From: Allacma fusca
Lineage: Eukaryota; Arthropoda; Collembola; Symphypleona; Sminthuridae
DNA: 64,000 bases
Assembly: GCA_947179485.1 (NCBI GenBank)
Contig: OX359249.1
Location: 49,177,402 to 49,241,401, forward strand
Direction of reading: 5' to 3'
A program made the position numbers and the translations under genes. Positions 11,273-21,510 of the stretch are shown piece by piece. The notes beneath the pieces were generated by a model. That model was not told the origin of the DNA. It searched no databases and saw nothing but the letters and a program-made list of their open reading frames with translations. Numbering within the stretch: position 1 is the stretch's first letter; each line of letters opens with the position of its first letter.

Positions 11273-12530
11273 TCAGATACCAGTTGAACCCAGCCCGGCA
11301 GCACCTCTTGCAGTATCATCAAGCACCTGCACAAAAAATCAAAGTTCAAGTAAATACAATTGTATATACAAAGTGAATTTAAACAAATAGATTTATAATT
11401 ATAATAAAGTATTTACAATGCATGCTAGCAAAATAATCATTACTTCAACCTCCCGTACCATCACCTTCTCGTAGGGACAAATTATTAATTGAGCAATCCT
11501 GTCACCTCTGTGAATATTGAAAGCTTCGCTGGAATGGTTGAAAAGGCTCACATACGCAATGCCTCTGTAGTCTCCATCAATGATTGCACCTTTTTAAAAA
11601 TATAGTAAACATATACCAAGCGAAATTGCATCCTTGCAAACAGTATCAAATACTATAATAATATTTGTAGACTTACCCCCAACGTCTAATTCGTTTTTGC
11701 AGCTAGCCCAGAGCGTGGGGATATTCTCTGAAACGTTTCCTTCGGCATCTGAAGATTCAGACCACTCTTAATTACACATCGGTCACGCGCTCGTACTGTT
11801 ATGGTTTTCGAGATGTAGTAATAAACAAATATATTAAAATTATGAAAGGTGAGGAAACTCAACTTACTAAAAGCATGAACTACTGATGAGTGTGAACTCA
11901 ACTTTACAAAAAGCATGAACTACTAACGAGTATGAACTCAACTTTAGTACAGTATGAACTACTGATGAGTGGGTACTCAACTTTACTACAGCATGAACTA
12001 CTGATGAGTTTTTACTCATCTTTACTAAAGCATGAACTACTGATGAGTGGGTACACAACTTTACTAAAGCATGAACTACTGATGAGAGGGTACTCAACTT
12101 TACTACAGAATGAACTACTGATGAGTGTGAACTCAACTAGCATTTTTATTAACTTGTGTCTTTAGTAGGTAAGGTTGTGTAAGTTTATCAGAGTAAAAAT
12201 ATTTCAATAAAGAATGTCAAATCTAAACGCAAAAAATATAGTCTTGAAAGTTTTAATATTATTTGAACAAAAATATTTCTTACAAAATGTGAAACTTCAT
12301 CAGAGTAAAAATATTCCATTGCATATTGAGTTTTAAAAAAGTAAAAATAATTCCTTATACATTGAAGCAAAAGTAATTCTCAAATAATTTTTAAATTCAC
12401 CTCCATAAAATTTAATTTAAATTTATTTCATTTACCTTTTTAGATCCAATACAGCAGCATATTCTGACCCCTTCTCGGGAATAGCTGCAAATTCCTCACA
12501 TTTTACGACCTTTACAATTTTGATGCACAT
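11273..12530 (-). pseudogene. dut: dUTPase gene, probably inactivated
   Basis: dUTPase hydrolyses dUTP to dUMP. Minus-strand exons carry its motifs in order. Exon 1 (12530-12436) has the N-terminal strand (IKIVKVVKCEEFAAIPEKGS). Exon 2 (about 11850-11677) has ISPRSGLA and the DVGG turn. Exon 3 (11589-11444) has IIDGDYRG and GDRIAQLI. Exon 4 (11326-11273) has RGAAGLGSTG and a stop. Splice phases of exons 2/3 and 3/4 are consistent (GGG-G|GT, GAA|GTG). Damage: the A-run before the DVGG turn in exon 2 is one base short, giving a frameshift and stop. No clean acceptor for exon 2 is visible because tandem repeats occupy intron 1. A BEL element sits 31 bp upstream of the ATG. The one-base gap could be an assembly error. 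Confidence 0.75.
11847..12138. repeat. 39-bp tandem repeat array
   Basis: About seven copies of a 39-bp unit containing ACTACTGATGAGT, GTACTCAACTTTACT and ACAGCATGA. Because 39 is a multiple of three, both strands stay open (13-residue repeats), but this is low-complexity expansion and not a gene. It sits in the first intron position of the dUTPase gene. Confidence 0.9.
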
Positions 12531-12560
12531 TTCCCCTCGAAATGATCCTTTTAAACAAAG

Positions 12561-13337
12561 TGTTGCGTCCTACACTCTCATCTCTTTTTAGAATAAATGT
12601 TCCTAATCTGTATTATACATAAGTCTTACTTTGTGCAAAATCCTTCATTATTATTAGAATGAATATCTAATCATGTTGAACTACAACCTGATAACCTTTG
12701 TAACATTGCTCCCTGTATGTTGCACATAGATGTGCCCATAATGTAAATTAATGTTGGGGCTTTCGCTTCTTAGGTCTGTTTACTTTCGTCTAATGTAAAT
12801 AATTAGTGATTGTCTGTCGCTTCCCCGCTGTGAGGTAAAGTCGATGACCGGTTATCTGTGCTGGTCAACCTGGAAAACAGTCAACCAATCAGGCTCTTTG
12901 CATAGGATGCTGACTGTCTCTCTATTCCTGTTGGCGTGGGTCACTATCGTCTATAAAAAGGGATTCTTTGCCCATGGTCCAGTGCTCTCTAAAACTTCAG
13001 GTAACGACAGTCAAGACTTTGAGAATTGTCGCTACATGTTGTTAGCTAGAGGCCTCCAAATAAGTTGTCATTGACTGATTGGCTATTGTTTACTCTATTG
13101 CAGAACCTCATCACTGGAAGCTGACGTCAATCTATTTCTACTATATTTTTAATAAATTAAAGTTGCTTCAGTTATAGTTAAATAAAGCCCGCAATTAGTA
13201 GTTAACTCAGCCACTCACCCGCTTTGCTTATTTTGGAAACAGTAAAATTGTGCATTGAAATTGAGCATGAACATAGAACATTTTCTGAACCCTGAAACTC
13301 TAGAATTAAAATTCATACAGTCCACTAGTCCCAAACA
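12561..13337 (+). repeat. 5' LTR of the BEL/Pao element
   Basis: 777 bp, starting TGTTGCGTCC and ending CCAAACA. It contains a TATA-like box (CTATAAAAAGG near 12951) and AATAAA/TTAAATAAAG near 13180. It is nearly identical to 18556-19332. A 76-codon ORF inside (12844-13074) is repeated exactly in the other LTR and is not a supported gene. Confidence 0.95.
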
Positions 13338-13338
13338 T

Positions 13339-13356
13339 TGGTCCTTCGAACCGGAT
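13339..13356 (+). other. tRNA primer-binding site
   Basis: TGGTCCTTCGAACCGGAT begins one base after the 5' LTR. It starts with the complement of a tRNA CCA end and contains TTCGAA, the complement of a T-loop. The tRNA species was not identified. Confidence 0.75.
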
Positions 13357-13427
13357 AGCCGAATTAAGGAGTGAATCAGTATTGTGTTTGTGATAAGACT
13401 ATTTAGTGAATCTCAAACTAGCACAGA

Positions 13428-14534
13428 ATGTCGAGTAAAGATCTGCGTGCCCGAGATGCCATCGCCAAGAGAATGGTCAAGCACGAGAAGGCAGCCGATA
13501 ATCACATCACCAAGCCGCTGACCAGGATTTCAGTTGCAAATCATCTCGAATCCATTGAAAAAATATTTGAAGCCTTTGAAGAAAAACACTGGGACATCCT
13601 AGATGTCGCTGATCCCGCCGACCTCCCCGCCCAACAGCAAATCTATGATGACTTCGAGGAGTACAACCTGTCCGTTCAGCTGAAATTGAAGACAATTGAG
13701 GCAGAGCTGGCGTCACAGCCCGTAACGTCTACTAACCGCCTTCCAGCTGGTGGAGCAAGAGGTCGAAGTTCTCAGGAGGTTAAGCTGCCAACCGTAAATC
13801 TACCCAAATTCGACGGGAAGCTACAGGATTGGCCGTCCTTTTATGACAGTTTTATGCCCATGGTCGATAGCAGCGCAGGTCTACTTCCTGTCCAGAAACT
13901 TACGTATTTGAAAGGTGCACTCCAAGGTAAGGCTGAAAAAATGCTTAATCCGATCAAAATATGTGATAGCAATTACACAGTTGCCTTGGAGTTGCTCAGG
14001 AAAAGATTTGACGTAAAAAGAGAGATAATTGGCTCATACCTTAGACAGATTCTTGATCTTAAACAATTGGACGGTAGTGGTAGTGCTTTAATTGACTTTG
14101 TAGATAATGTGAATCGTGCATTAGAGTCACTCAAAGCTCAGAATCGTCCCCAGGACAGCGACTTTCTTTACTCATTTCTTGTTTACAAGCTTGACAGTAC
14201 TTTGCGAAGAGATTGGGAGAAAACGCTGAAGCCAGATGACATACCTACAGTTCCGGAGCTCATGGAGTTTCTAGAGAAGGAAGCATGGGTATGCATTGCA
14301 GCCGGTCCCGACAAGGCAAAGACCCACGAAGCTGCCAACAAGGACAAGACCAAAGAAATTAAGAAGAAACAAGCAACGAGTCATCATGGGTCCACAGGCT
14401 CCAACTGTGTCTGCTGTAATGGCCAACATTCAGTCGACAAATGTGAAGCCTTCCTGAAATTATCCACGGATGAACGGTTTGAAGCACTGAAGAAAAAGGG
14501 TGTGTTTTCTTTGCTTACAATCAGGTCATCGTAG
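13428..14534 (+). CDS. Gag of the BEL/Pao element, N-terminal part
   Basis: 368 residues. The central region matches the DUF1759-type gag of BEL/Pao (LPKFDGKLQDWPSFYDSF at about residues 124-141, then helical capsid-like sequence to about 290). A first Cys/His cluster (CVCCNGQHSVDKC) lies near residue 325. The frame ends at 14534, but the protein should continue into the zinc knuckle encoded in the next frame from 14500. A +1 shift at the AAGAAAAAGGG run near 14490 would join them. Confidence 0.85.
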   Translation: MSSKDLRARDAIAKRMVKHEKAADNHITKPLTRISVANHLESIEKIFEAFEEKHWDILDVADPADLPAQQQIYDDFEEYNLSVQLKLKTIEAELASQPVTSTNRLPAGGARGRSSQEVKLPTVNLPKFDGKLQDWPSFYDSFMPMVDSSAGLLPVQKLTYLKGALQGKAEKMLNPIKICDSNYTVALELLRKRFDVKREIIGSYLRQILDLKQLDGSGSALIDFVDNVNRALESLKAQNRPQDSDFLYSFLVYKLDSTLRRDWEKTLKPDDIPTVPELMEFLEKEAWVCIAAGPDKAKTHEAANKDKTKEIKKKQATSHHGSTGSNCVCCNGQHSVDKCEAFLKLSTDERFEALKKKGVFSLLTIRSS

Positions 14535-15048
14535 TAGCAACTGCAGTTGTAAGCAGACATGTGAGAGATGCTCAAGAAAGCACCACATACTACTGCACAA
14601 CAATGCCAAGAGGGGTGATTCCGAAGCCCAGAAAACCAATACCATGTTTGTGAGTGACAACGGTCCCTCCCAGGTACTGCTGTCTACTATACAGGTATTC
14701 GTGAAGAACGAAGAAGGAGTCCGTGTCAAATGCAGAGCGTTGCTGGACAATGGGTCGCAAGCAAGCTTCGTAACGGAGGAACTCGTGCAGAAATTAGGTT
14801 TGAGACGAAAGAGAACAGATGTTGAAATCTCCGGCTCAAGCGTAGGCGTATCTAAGGGTTATGCAGATCTAGAAGTAGCCTCAGTACATAATCGGAGTTA
14901 CTCAATTAATGTGCATTGTCTAATTCTTCCTAGGGTAACCGGTGAGCACCCGCAGCTTCCCTGCAACCCAGACAGATGGAAGCATTTGAAAAACCTTCAA
15001 TTGGCAGATCCCGAATTCAATGTCCCTGGCAGGATTGACATTCTATAG
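14500..15048 (+). CDS. Zinc knuckle and aspartyl protease segment of Gag-Pol
   Basis: 182 residues in the same frame as the following pol ORF. It opens with a CCHC knuckle (CFLCLQSGHRSSNC), then a second Cys/His cluster (CERCSRKHHILLH). The retropepsin motif is LLDNGSQASFV near residue 82, where the catalytic Asp is followed by Asn-Gly instead of the usual Thr/Ser-Gly. It ends at an in-frame UAG (15046-15048) inside the normally conserved IDILLG motif, where a Leu codon is expected, so this is probably a nonsense mutation. Confidence 0.8.
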   Translation: MCFLCLQSGHRSSNCSCKQTCERCSRKHHILLHNNAKRGDSEAQKTNTMFVSDNGPSQVLLSTIQVFVKNEEGVRVKCRALLDNGSQASFVTEELVQKLGLRRKRTDVEISGSSVGVSKGYADLEVASVHNRSYSINVHCLILPRVTGEHPQLPCNPDRWKHLKNLQLADPEFNVPGRIDIL

Positions 15049-15072
15049 GGAAACGAGATCTACGCTCAGGTC

Positions 15073-18000
15073 ATGTTAGGACGTAAAATCAATGGGGAAG
15101 CTGGGGAACCGGTTGCCATGGAGTCAGAACTAGGCTGGTTGCTTTGCGGATTGCTATCAAATGGAAATAATCTCTCAAGAATTCAAGTTCACCATTCAAC
15201 GGCGGACTTGAACCAGAACATGTCAAGATTTTGGGAGATTGAGGAAGTACAACCGAATCCATGCATGACTGATGAGGAATTAGAGTGTGAGAAATTCTTT
15301 TTAGAACATTATAAGCGTAATTCTTCAGGCAGGTTTATTGTGAAGTTGCCCTTTAAAATAAAATCCCCAGACTTAGGCAATTCAAGGAACAGAGCAGAGA
15401 AAAGATTCCGGCAAGTAGAGACACGGTTGAAGAATACCCCTGAACTGAAACAACAATATGAAGATTTCATGGAGGAGTATCTCACACTCGGACACATGGA
15501 TCTCGTTCCTGAAGAAGAGCCTGTCCCACCCGAAAACGAGACTTACTACCTTCCCCATCACTCGGTTGTCAAGGCTTCCAGTACAACAACGAAGTGCAGG
15601 GTCGTTTTTGACGCTTCCGCAAAAAGTGTGACGGGGGTGTCCCTGAATGACAAGCTGATGGATGGCCCGAAACTACAACAGGATATCTTCCCTCATCTCG
15701 TGCGTTGGAGAAGTTTCCTAGTTGTTATAAAATCTGATGCAGCCAAAATGTACCGTCAAATCCTTGTCGATCGTTCAGACTGCAATTACCAGCGGATCCT
15801 GTGGAAGGACAAGGAAGGTGCAACGAGAAATGCAAGATTACTGACCGTCACGTATGGTATGAAGCCCTCAGGCTATTTAGCTATACGATGTCTTAGGCAG
15901 TTAGCTATTGATGATGGTGAACAGTATCCAGTCGGAGCTCGAGCCGTCCTTTCGGATTTCTACGTGGATGATGAAATGTCCGGTGCGATGTCTACAGAGG
16001 AAGCTTTGGAGTTGTACCGACAGGTGACAGCATTATTAGCTGGAGGAGGACTTGAACTCCGGAAGTGGGCCTCTAACTCAGAGGACGTATTGAAAGAAAT
16101 TCCCTCGGCACTTCGGGAGACTCAGGTCCCGCTTGAAATGGATCCGAATAATTCTGTGAAGAGTCTCGGAATGAAGTGGAACCCTTTTCACGACACTTTT
16201 TCTTTTGAGACTTCCTTTGGCTCCACCATTGTACATACTAAGAGAAGTATTCTATCAGACATTGCAAAGATTTATGATCCATTAGGTCTATTAGCTCCCA
16301 TCATAGTCCGGGCTAAAATATTCATGCAGAGTCTCTGGCAGCTAAAAGTTGGTTGGGATGAAGCGATACCCACAGGTCAAGTCAAACTATGGAATAGTTT
16401 TCGAGAAGCTCTACCGAAAATCCAGGAGATAACAATTCCCAGATGCACTATAGCGACGAATGCCACGAAATTCTATCTCCGTGGGTTTTGCGACGCGTCC
16501 GAATCGGCGTATGCAGCGTGCATTTATTTAGTGTCCGAATTTGAAAGGGGAAAGGTTGAAGTGAGACTTGTTGCTGCCAAAACAAGAGTGGCACCATTAA
16601 AAACAGTTTCACTTCCTAGGTTGGAACTATGTAGTGCCGTGCTTTTAGTACGAGTAATTAAAATTGTACAAGATTGTTTGAGTCATTTGCAGATTCAGGA
16701 TGTGAAAGCATGGACGGATTCCACAGTGGCCAGAGACTGGATCAGAGGAAATCCAAACCGCTGGAAAACTTTTGTTGCAAACAGAGTCAGCGAAATTCGT
16801 GACGTCATCCCCCCTGTGAATTGGCATCACATTTCCGGAAACGAAAATCCAGCTGATCCAGCTTCACGTGGTGTGGCACCCGGAGACTTACGTGAAAACA
16901 AGTTGTGGTGGAATGGTCCTCCATGGCTTTCACACCCCGCTGCATTTATTGAAGACAGCAGTAAAGACCTTTCTGAAGAGGCTCTCATGGAAGAAAGAAA
17001 AGTTGTGAGTGTCAACGTGAATTGTACCTTTCGCTCAATAATTGACAATTTTGCAAATATCTCACAATTAAGGCATCGAACGGCCACATGGCTACGATTC
17101 ATAGCAAATCTGAGAGGTCCTAAGAGATTTGACCCATTGGATGCTGTGGAACATGATCAAGCTGAATACGTCTGGGTAAGGTTTGAGCAAAGATTGGCAT
17201 TCGTCAAAGAATATAATGATATGGTCTCCGGGAAATCCTTACACAGGAAGAGTGTGTTGTTCCATTTGTGCCCTTTTATAAGTGAAGGTGGTTTACTCAG
17301 AGTCGGAGGGAGACTCCGGAAATCCGATTTGAATTTCAATCAGAAGAATCCGATTGTCCTGCCCACAAACTGTCAACTGACCACGTTGCTCATTAAACTC
17401 TACCATACACGTACTCTTCACGGTGGAGTGCAACTCACCTTAGCTGCCACGAGATCCAAATATTGGATTATTAATGGCAAGAAGATCGTGAGAAAGTTTA
17501 TTCGTGGTTGTGTCATCTGCGTTCGCCAGGCTGCGATTACGGGCAAGCAACTCATGGGGGACTTACCGTCTGAGAGAGTCACAATTTCTCCTCCATTTAC
17601 AATGTGTGGCGTAGACTATGCCGGACCATTTACCCTTAAGTTTGGAAGAGGCCAGAAGACATGTAAGGGTTATGTAGCTCTTTTTGTTTGTATGTGTACT
17701 AGAGCTATCCATTTAGAACTAGTCGGGGACTTATCATCAGAAGCCTTTCTGGGGGCGTTCCGGAGATTCGCAGCAAGACGTGGCACCCCTAAGAAAATGT
17801 TCTCCGATCAAGGGACCAACTTCGTCGGTGCCGAACGGGAACTTAGATCTCTGGTGGATCTTTCCAGGTCACCCAAGGTGAAGAAGTTTTGGCAAGATGA
17901 GGGCATGCAATGGGAATTCAACCCTCCATCTGCCCCGCATTTTGGTGGACTTTGGGAAGCCGGGGTGAAGTCAACGAAATATCACCTCCGGAGAGTACTT

Positions 18001-18507
18001 GGAGAAGCGTTTCTTTCCTTTGAAGAAATGAGTACCGTTCTGGCACAGGTAGAAGGATGCCTGAACTCCCGACCCATTGGAGAAATCTCCAGTGATCCCA
18101 ATGACTACAATGTCCTCACACCAGGTCACTTCTTGGCTGGAAAATCATTGGTGGCTCTGCCCGACCAGAATCTGGAGGAAGTGCCAGTAAACCGTCTTAA
18201 TTGGTGGCAGAAGATACAGCAGATGGTACAGCAGTTCTGGAAACGGTGGGTTGATGAGTACCTAACTCGTCTCCAAACTAGGCCAAAGTGGTGTACCGAA
18301 CAGCCTAATATGAAGACTGGTGACTTAGTTATCATCAAGGATGAGCGGTTCCCCCCTTCAAAGTGGAAACTAGGCCGACTCATTGACTGCCATCTGGGAC
18401 ATGATGGAATGGTTAGGGTAGTAACAGTAAAAACGGCTGATGGGACCTACTCAAGACCCATTGTCAAGATTTGCCGACTACCAATCGAAAGCACTGCTGA
18501 AAACTAA
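15073..18507 (+). CDS. BEL/Pao Pol: RT, RNase H, integrase
   Basis: 1144 residues, in frame with the preceding segment beyond the UAG. RT: palm motif IKSDAAKMYRQI near residue 220 and FYVDD with catalytic D299 and D300. RNase H: FCDASESAY with D474. Integrase: H2C2-type zinc region (about residues 775-825), VDYAGPF (D848), FSDQGTNF (D912) and LWEAGVK (E962). A DUF5641-like C-terminal domain (about 1070-1140) includes MKTGDLVIIKDE and WKLGRL. All catalytic residues are present, so Pol itself looks functional. It copies element RNA and inserts the cDNA. Confidence 0.95.
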   Translation: MLGRKINGEAGEPVAMESELGWLLCGLLSNGNNLSRIQVHHSTADLNQNMSRFWEIEEVQPNPCMTDEELECEKFFLEHYKRNSSGRFIVKLPFKIKSPDLGNSRNRAEKRFRQVETRLKNTPELKQQYEDFMEEYLTLGHMDLVPEEEPVPPENETYYLPHHSVVKASSTTTKCRVVFDASAKSVTGVSLNDKLMDGPKLQQDIFPHLVRWRSFLVVIKSDAAKMYRQILVDRSDCNYQRILWKDKEGATRNARLLTVTYGMKPSGYLAIRCLRQLAIDDGEQYPVGARAVLSDFYVDDEMSGAMSTEEALELYRQVTALLAGGGLELRKWASNSEDVLKEIPSALRETQVPLEMDPNNSVKSLGMKWNPFHDTFSFETSFGSTIVHTKRSILSDIAKIYDPLGLLAPIIVRAKIFMQSLWQLKVGWDEAIPTGQVKLWNSFREALPKIQEITIPRCTIATNATKFYLRGFCDASESAYAACIYLVSEFERGKVEVRLVAAKTRVAPLKTVSLPRLELCSAVLLVRVIKIVQDCLSHLQIQDVKAWTDSTVARDWIRGNPNRWKTFVANRVSEIRDVIPPVNWHHISGNENPADPASRGVAPGDLRENKLWWNGPPWLSHPAAFIEDSSKDLSEEALMEERKVVSVNVNCTFRSIIDNFANISQLRHRTATWLRFIANLRGPKRFDPLDAVEHDQAEYVWVRFEQRLAFVKEYNDMVSGKSLHRKSVLFHLCPFISEGGLLRVGGRLRKSDLNFNQKNPIVLPTNCQLTTLLIKLYHTRTLHGGVQLTLAATRSKYWIINGKKIVRKFIRGCVICVRQAAITGKQLMGDLPSERVTISPPFTMCGVDYAGPFTLKFGRGQKTCKGYVALFVCMCTRAIHLELVGDLSSEAFLGAFRRFAARRGTPKKMFSDQGTNFVGAERELRSLVDLSRSPKVKKFWQDEGMQWEFNPPSAPHFGGLWEAGVKSTKYHLRRVLGEAFLSFEEMSTVLAQVEGCLNSRPIGEISSDPNDYNVLTPGHFLAGKSLVALPDQNLEEVPVNRLNWWQKIQQMVQQFWKRWVDEYLTRLQTRPKWCTEQPNMKTGDLVIIKDERFPPSKWKLGRLIDCHLGHDGMVRVVTVKTADGTYSRPIVKICRLPIESTAEN

Positions 18508-18555
18508 TATTTCAGATCTTCGTTTTGAAAGAATGGTCTTTCAAGGTGGGGTGTA

Positions 18556-19332
18556 TGTTGCGTCCTACACTCTCATCTCTTTTTAGAATAAATGTTCCTA
18601 ATCTGTATTATACATAAGTCTTACTTTTTGCAAAATCCTTCATTATTATTAGAATGAATATCTAATCATGTTGAACTACAACCTGATAACCTTTGTAACA
18701 TTGCTCCCTGTATGTTGCACATAGATGTGCCCATAATGTAAATTAATGTTGGGGCTTTCGCTTCTTAGGTCTGTTTACTTTCGTCTAATGTAAATAATTA
18801 GTGATTGTCTGTCGCTTCCCCGCTGTGAGGTAAAGTCGATGACCGGTTATCTGTGCTGGTCAACCTGGAAAACAGTCAACCAATCAGGCTCTTTGCATAG
18901 GATGCTGACTGTCTCTCTATTCCTGTTGGCGTGGGTCACTATCGTCTATAAAAAGGGATTCTTTGCCCATGGTCCAGTGCTCTCTAAAACTTCAGGTAAC
19001 GACAGTCAAGACTTTGAGAATTGTCGCTACATGTTGTTAGCTAGAGGCCTCCAAATAAGTTGTCATTGACTGATTGGCTATTGTTTACTCTATTGCAGAA
19101 CCTCATCACTGGAAGCTGACGTCAATCTATTTCTACTATATTTTTAATAAATTAAAGTTGCTTCAGTTATAGTTAAATAAAGCCCGCAATTAGTAGTTAA
19201 CTCAGCCACTCACCCGCTTTGCTTATTTTGGAAACAGTAAAATTGTGCATCGAAATTGAGCATGAACATAGAACATTTTCTGAACCCTGAAACTCTAGAA
19301 TTAAAATTCATACAGTCCACTAGTCCCAAACA
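18556..19332 (+). repeat. 3' LTR of the BEL/Pao element
   Basis: 777 bp, nearly identical to the 5' LTR. The two differences I see are T for G in ACTTT(T/G)TGC near 18627 and C for T near 19251. It is preceded by a purine-rich tract (AAGGTGGGG) and followed by the CAAAG duplication. Confidence 0.95.
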
Positions 19333-19337
19333 CAAAG

Positions 19338-19600
19338 CTTTAAACTGTCTTAATTTTAGATTTTCTTTCACTCTCCTCATGTATGTAACGTCTAAAATGC
19401 AAAAGCCCAATGAGAAGATTCATTCCTTAGCAGTAAAAAGTAAGAGAATTAACATAAGCTTGAAGCTCATAAAATGCATTCTGTCATTTGTAACAATGTG
19501 CAGCGGTAGCGCCTGCAAACATGAAACACGATACTATCACGTTCTGACGGCTGAAACATTCTAGTTGCAGTCGTAAGTGTATATTAATTGCTGTATGGAT
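19338..19600. other. Host DNA upstream of the dUTPase gene
   Basis: This 260-bp stretch lies on the far side of the BEL insertion and is continuous with 12556 once the element is set aside. It should contain the dUTPase promoter and 5' UTR. I see no clear core promoter motif. Confidence 0.45.
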
Positions 19601-19636
19601 ATGTGTCTTGATCCCAGCAATGGCTCAACACCATCA

Positions 19637-20296
19637 TCATCTGTATTTCTCATAGTGCATACACTCAAAAATTACGTGAAAATAATTTTCCACTATTTTC
19701 ATGTTACATAATTCACATTCTATCGTTCTTTCATTTTTCCATATTGAATTGATTTCATTTAGGTATCCCTTATGTATAATTATTTTGTAAACATGAACTC
19801 TTAAGTTCTGTACTAATTGAACATTCTTCCAACATTGATTTAACATATAGTGCTCCCTCATAATTACTTTTCTTTTAACTAGTGATTGCTGGGACAGTTT
19901 TTCATTTGATTGTATGCTTCTGACGTCTTCGTTTACTGACCAAAGATAGTATTTTACAATAAGTTCCCGCTTGGCTTCATCTTCGTTTCGCATGCATTTT
20001 TGAAATTCCTCTGTAATGCCCGCGTCTGTACATAATTTCTCCAGTTCTGTTAACCAGTTCCATTTTGTTCTTTCCTTTTTCTTAATTTCCTTCTGGCACT
20101 TTCTTGTAAATGAGGTGTTCTTTCTTGCTAATATGAAAACGTCAATGGAATTTACAATGGTTTTAAATATTGTGCATTTTATGTTCTCCGTCTCTAGTTC
20201 TAGTCGTAGAGCATAAGATGGAGTGTTATTGGATGTACCAGTCAGTCTTCTTAAGAATTGCGTTTGGAACATTTCAGCTTCCTTGATATACTTCAA
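19637..20296 (-). CDS. C-terminal zinc-finger domain of the non-LTR ORF2
   Basis: 219 residues, helical and Lys/Glu-rich, ending in a CCHC finger (CELCNMKIVENYFHVIFEC). This type of finger follows RT in many APE-type elements. The frame is intact to its stop at 19637. Confidence 0.7.
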   Translation of the reverse strand: MKYIKEAEMFQTQFLRRLTGTSNNTPSYALRLELETENIKCTIFKTIVNSIDVFILARKNTSFTRKCQKEIKKKERTKWNWLTELEKLCTDAGITEEFQKCMRNEDEAKRELIVKYYLWSVNEDVRSIQSNEKLSQQSLVKRKVIMREHYMLNQCWKNVQLVQNLRVHVYKIIIHKGYLNEINSIWKNERTIECELCNMKIVENYFHVIFECMHYEKYR

Positions 20297-20744
20297 TCCC
20301 CATATCGGGAATGCGTACAGGAGCGTTGATGTAACTAATGCGTTGAATAGTTTTAAACGATTTACAGTGTCTTTTATTTTCGCTTTATAGTATACCTCAA
20401 AGAGTTTCTCCTCTGCTCTCTTTGATTTTTATAAGAAGTGTTCCTTCGCCATTTTAAAAGATCCTGTGTTTCTGAAAGGTACCCCGAGGTATGTATAGGA
20501 TCTCCACTTTTTTCTCGTCCTACATAATAATGTCATTCCTTCTGTGTTTTCCATTTATTGTAAAAATCACCACTTTGGTCTTGTCCACGTTAACCTTTAG
20601 GTTGTTTCCTTCAAACAACTTCTTCAGTACATCTATCTGTTTCTGGAGGTCTTCTTTAGTTGTTACAATGAGTACCACGTCGTCCGCATATAATAGAATG
20701 GTAATTATTATAGTGTTAATTCTGATACCCTTGATTTTTCTTTC

Positions 20745-21176
20745 TTATAGTAATTTGACAATCTTGTCTATATACACTGAGAATAGCGTAGGCGATAATG
20801 TTTCTCCCTGCAAGTCCTCTTTCAAAATTTTTATGAAGTTGCTCTTCCCTTCCCTTCCTCTAACCCAAGTTTTTGCATTGTCATACATGCTCTTGATTTT
20901 AAGGTATAGCTCTACGCTGATGTCTTCTTCTCTTAGTCTGTTCCATAGTAGTTCTTGTACTATGGAATCGAAGGCTTGGCTCAAGTCTACAAATAGAGTG
21001 TACAGCTTTCCTTTTCGTTTTGAGAGTTGCATGTAGATTACAGAATTTAACGTAAATACGTGCTCTAAACATCCTTTCCCCTCTTGATATGCAGCTTGAT
21101 TTTCTGTTATAGTTCCTCTGTCCTTACAATGTTTCTTAACCCTTTCGGCAAGAAATATAGTGAATAACTTAACCAC
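20745..21176 (-). CDS. Reverse transcriptase palm fragment
   Basis: 143 residues with RT motif A (FVDLSQAFDS) near residue 67 and motif B (QGETLSPTLFSVYIDK) near residue 120. The YADD box follows in another frame at about 20685-20700, so a frameshift separates them. Confidence 0.85.
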   Translation of the reverse strand: MVKLFTIFLAERVKKHCKDRGTITENQAAYQEGKGCLEHVFTLNSVIYMQLSKRKGKLYTLFVDLSQAFDSIVQELLWNRLREEDISVELYLKIKSMYDNAKTWVRGREGKSNFIKILKEDLQGETLSPTLFSVYIDKIVKLL

Positions 21177-21290
21177 CTTGTTTAGTAGAGAGTTAGGTAT
21201 ATAGTTTTTGGGTTCCTCTTTGTTGCCCTTCTTATGAACAGGTTGTTATTTGTACAGTTGTTATTTCCCCCAGTAGTCTGGTATTTATAC

Positions 21291-21510
21291 TTTCAAGATG
21301 TTATTAAAGGTTTCTGTTAGTCTTTCTAATTTCCTTTCAAGATGTTATTAAAGGTTTCTGTTAGTCTTTCTAATTTCCTTTCAAGATGTTATTAAAGGTT
21401 TCTGTTAGTCTTTCTAATTTCCTTTCAAGATGTTATTAAAGGTTTCTGTTAGTCTTTCTAATTTCCTTTCAAGATGTTATTAAAGGTTTCTGTTAGTCTT
21501 TCTAATTTCC
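21291..21510. repeat. Five exact copies of a 44-bp unit inside RT
   Basis: Five head-to-tail copies of a 44-bp unit beginning TTTCAAGATGTTATTAAAGG. On the minus strand one unit encodes KLERLTETFNNILK, the normal continuation of the RT fingers. The four extra copies add 176 bp, which shifts the frame. The copies look identical, so the expansion is recent or reflects assembly. Confidence 0.95.

Larger units (their letters stand above)
12561..19332 (+). mobile_element. Complete BEL/Pao LTR retrotransposon
   Basis: A 6.8-kb element with 777-bp LTRs (12561-13337 and 18556-19332) is flanked by the perfect 5-bp duplication CAAAG (12556-12560 and 19333-19337). The LTRs start TGTTG, end AACA, and differ at only two positions in my reading, so insertion is recent. 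A primer-binding site, a gag/protease/RT/RNase H/integrase order and a DUF5641-like tail identify BEL/Pao. The coding region is broken by one frameshift and one amber codon. No env is present. Confidence 0.95.

Noticed and set aside
11858..12138. CTGATGAG in every 39-bp repeat unit, suggestive of hammerhead cores
   Set aside because: No GAAA follows on either strand at the right distance, so a hammerhead cannot form. I keep it as a simple tandem repeat.
12844..13074. 76-codon ORF repeated identically at 18839-19069
   Set aside because: It lies in the LTRs and is repeated only because the LTRs are. No domain or start context supports it.
20491..21036. 181-codon plus-strand ORF
   Set aside because: It is the complement of the minus-strand RT, which carries clear RT motifs.
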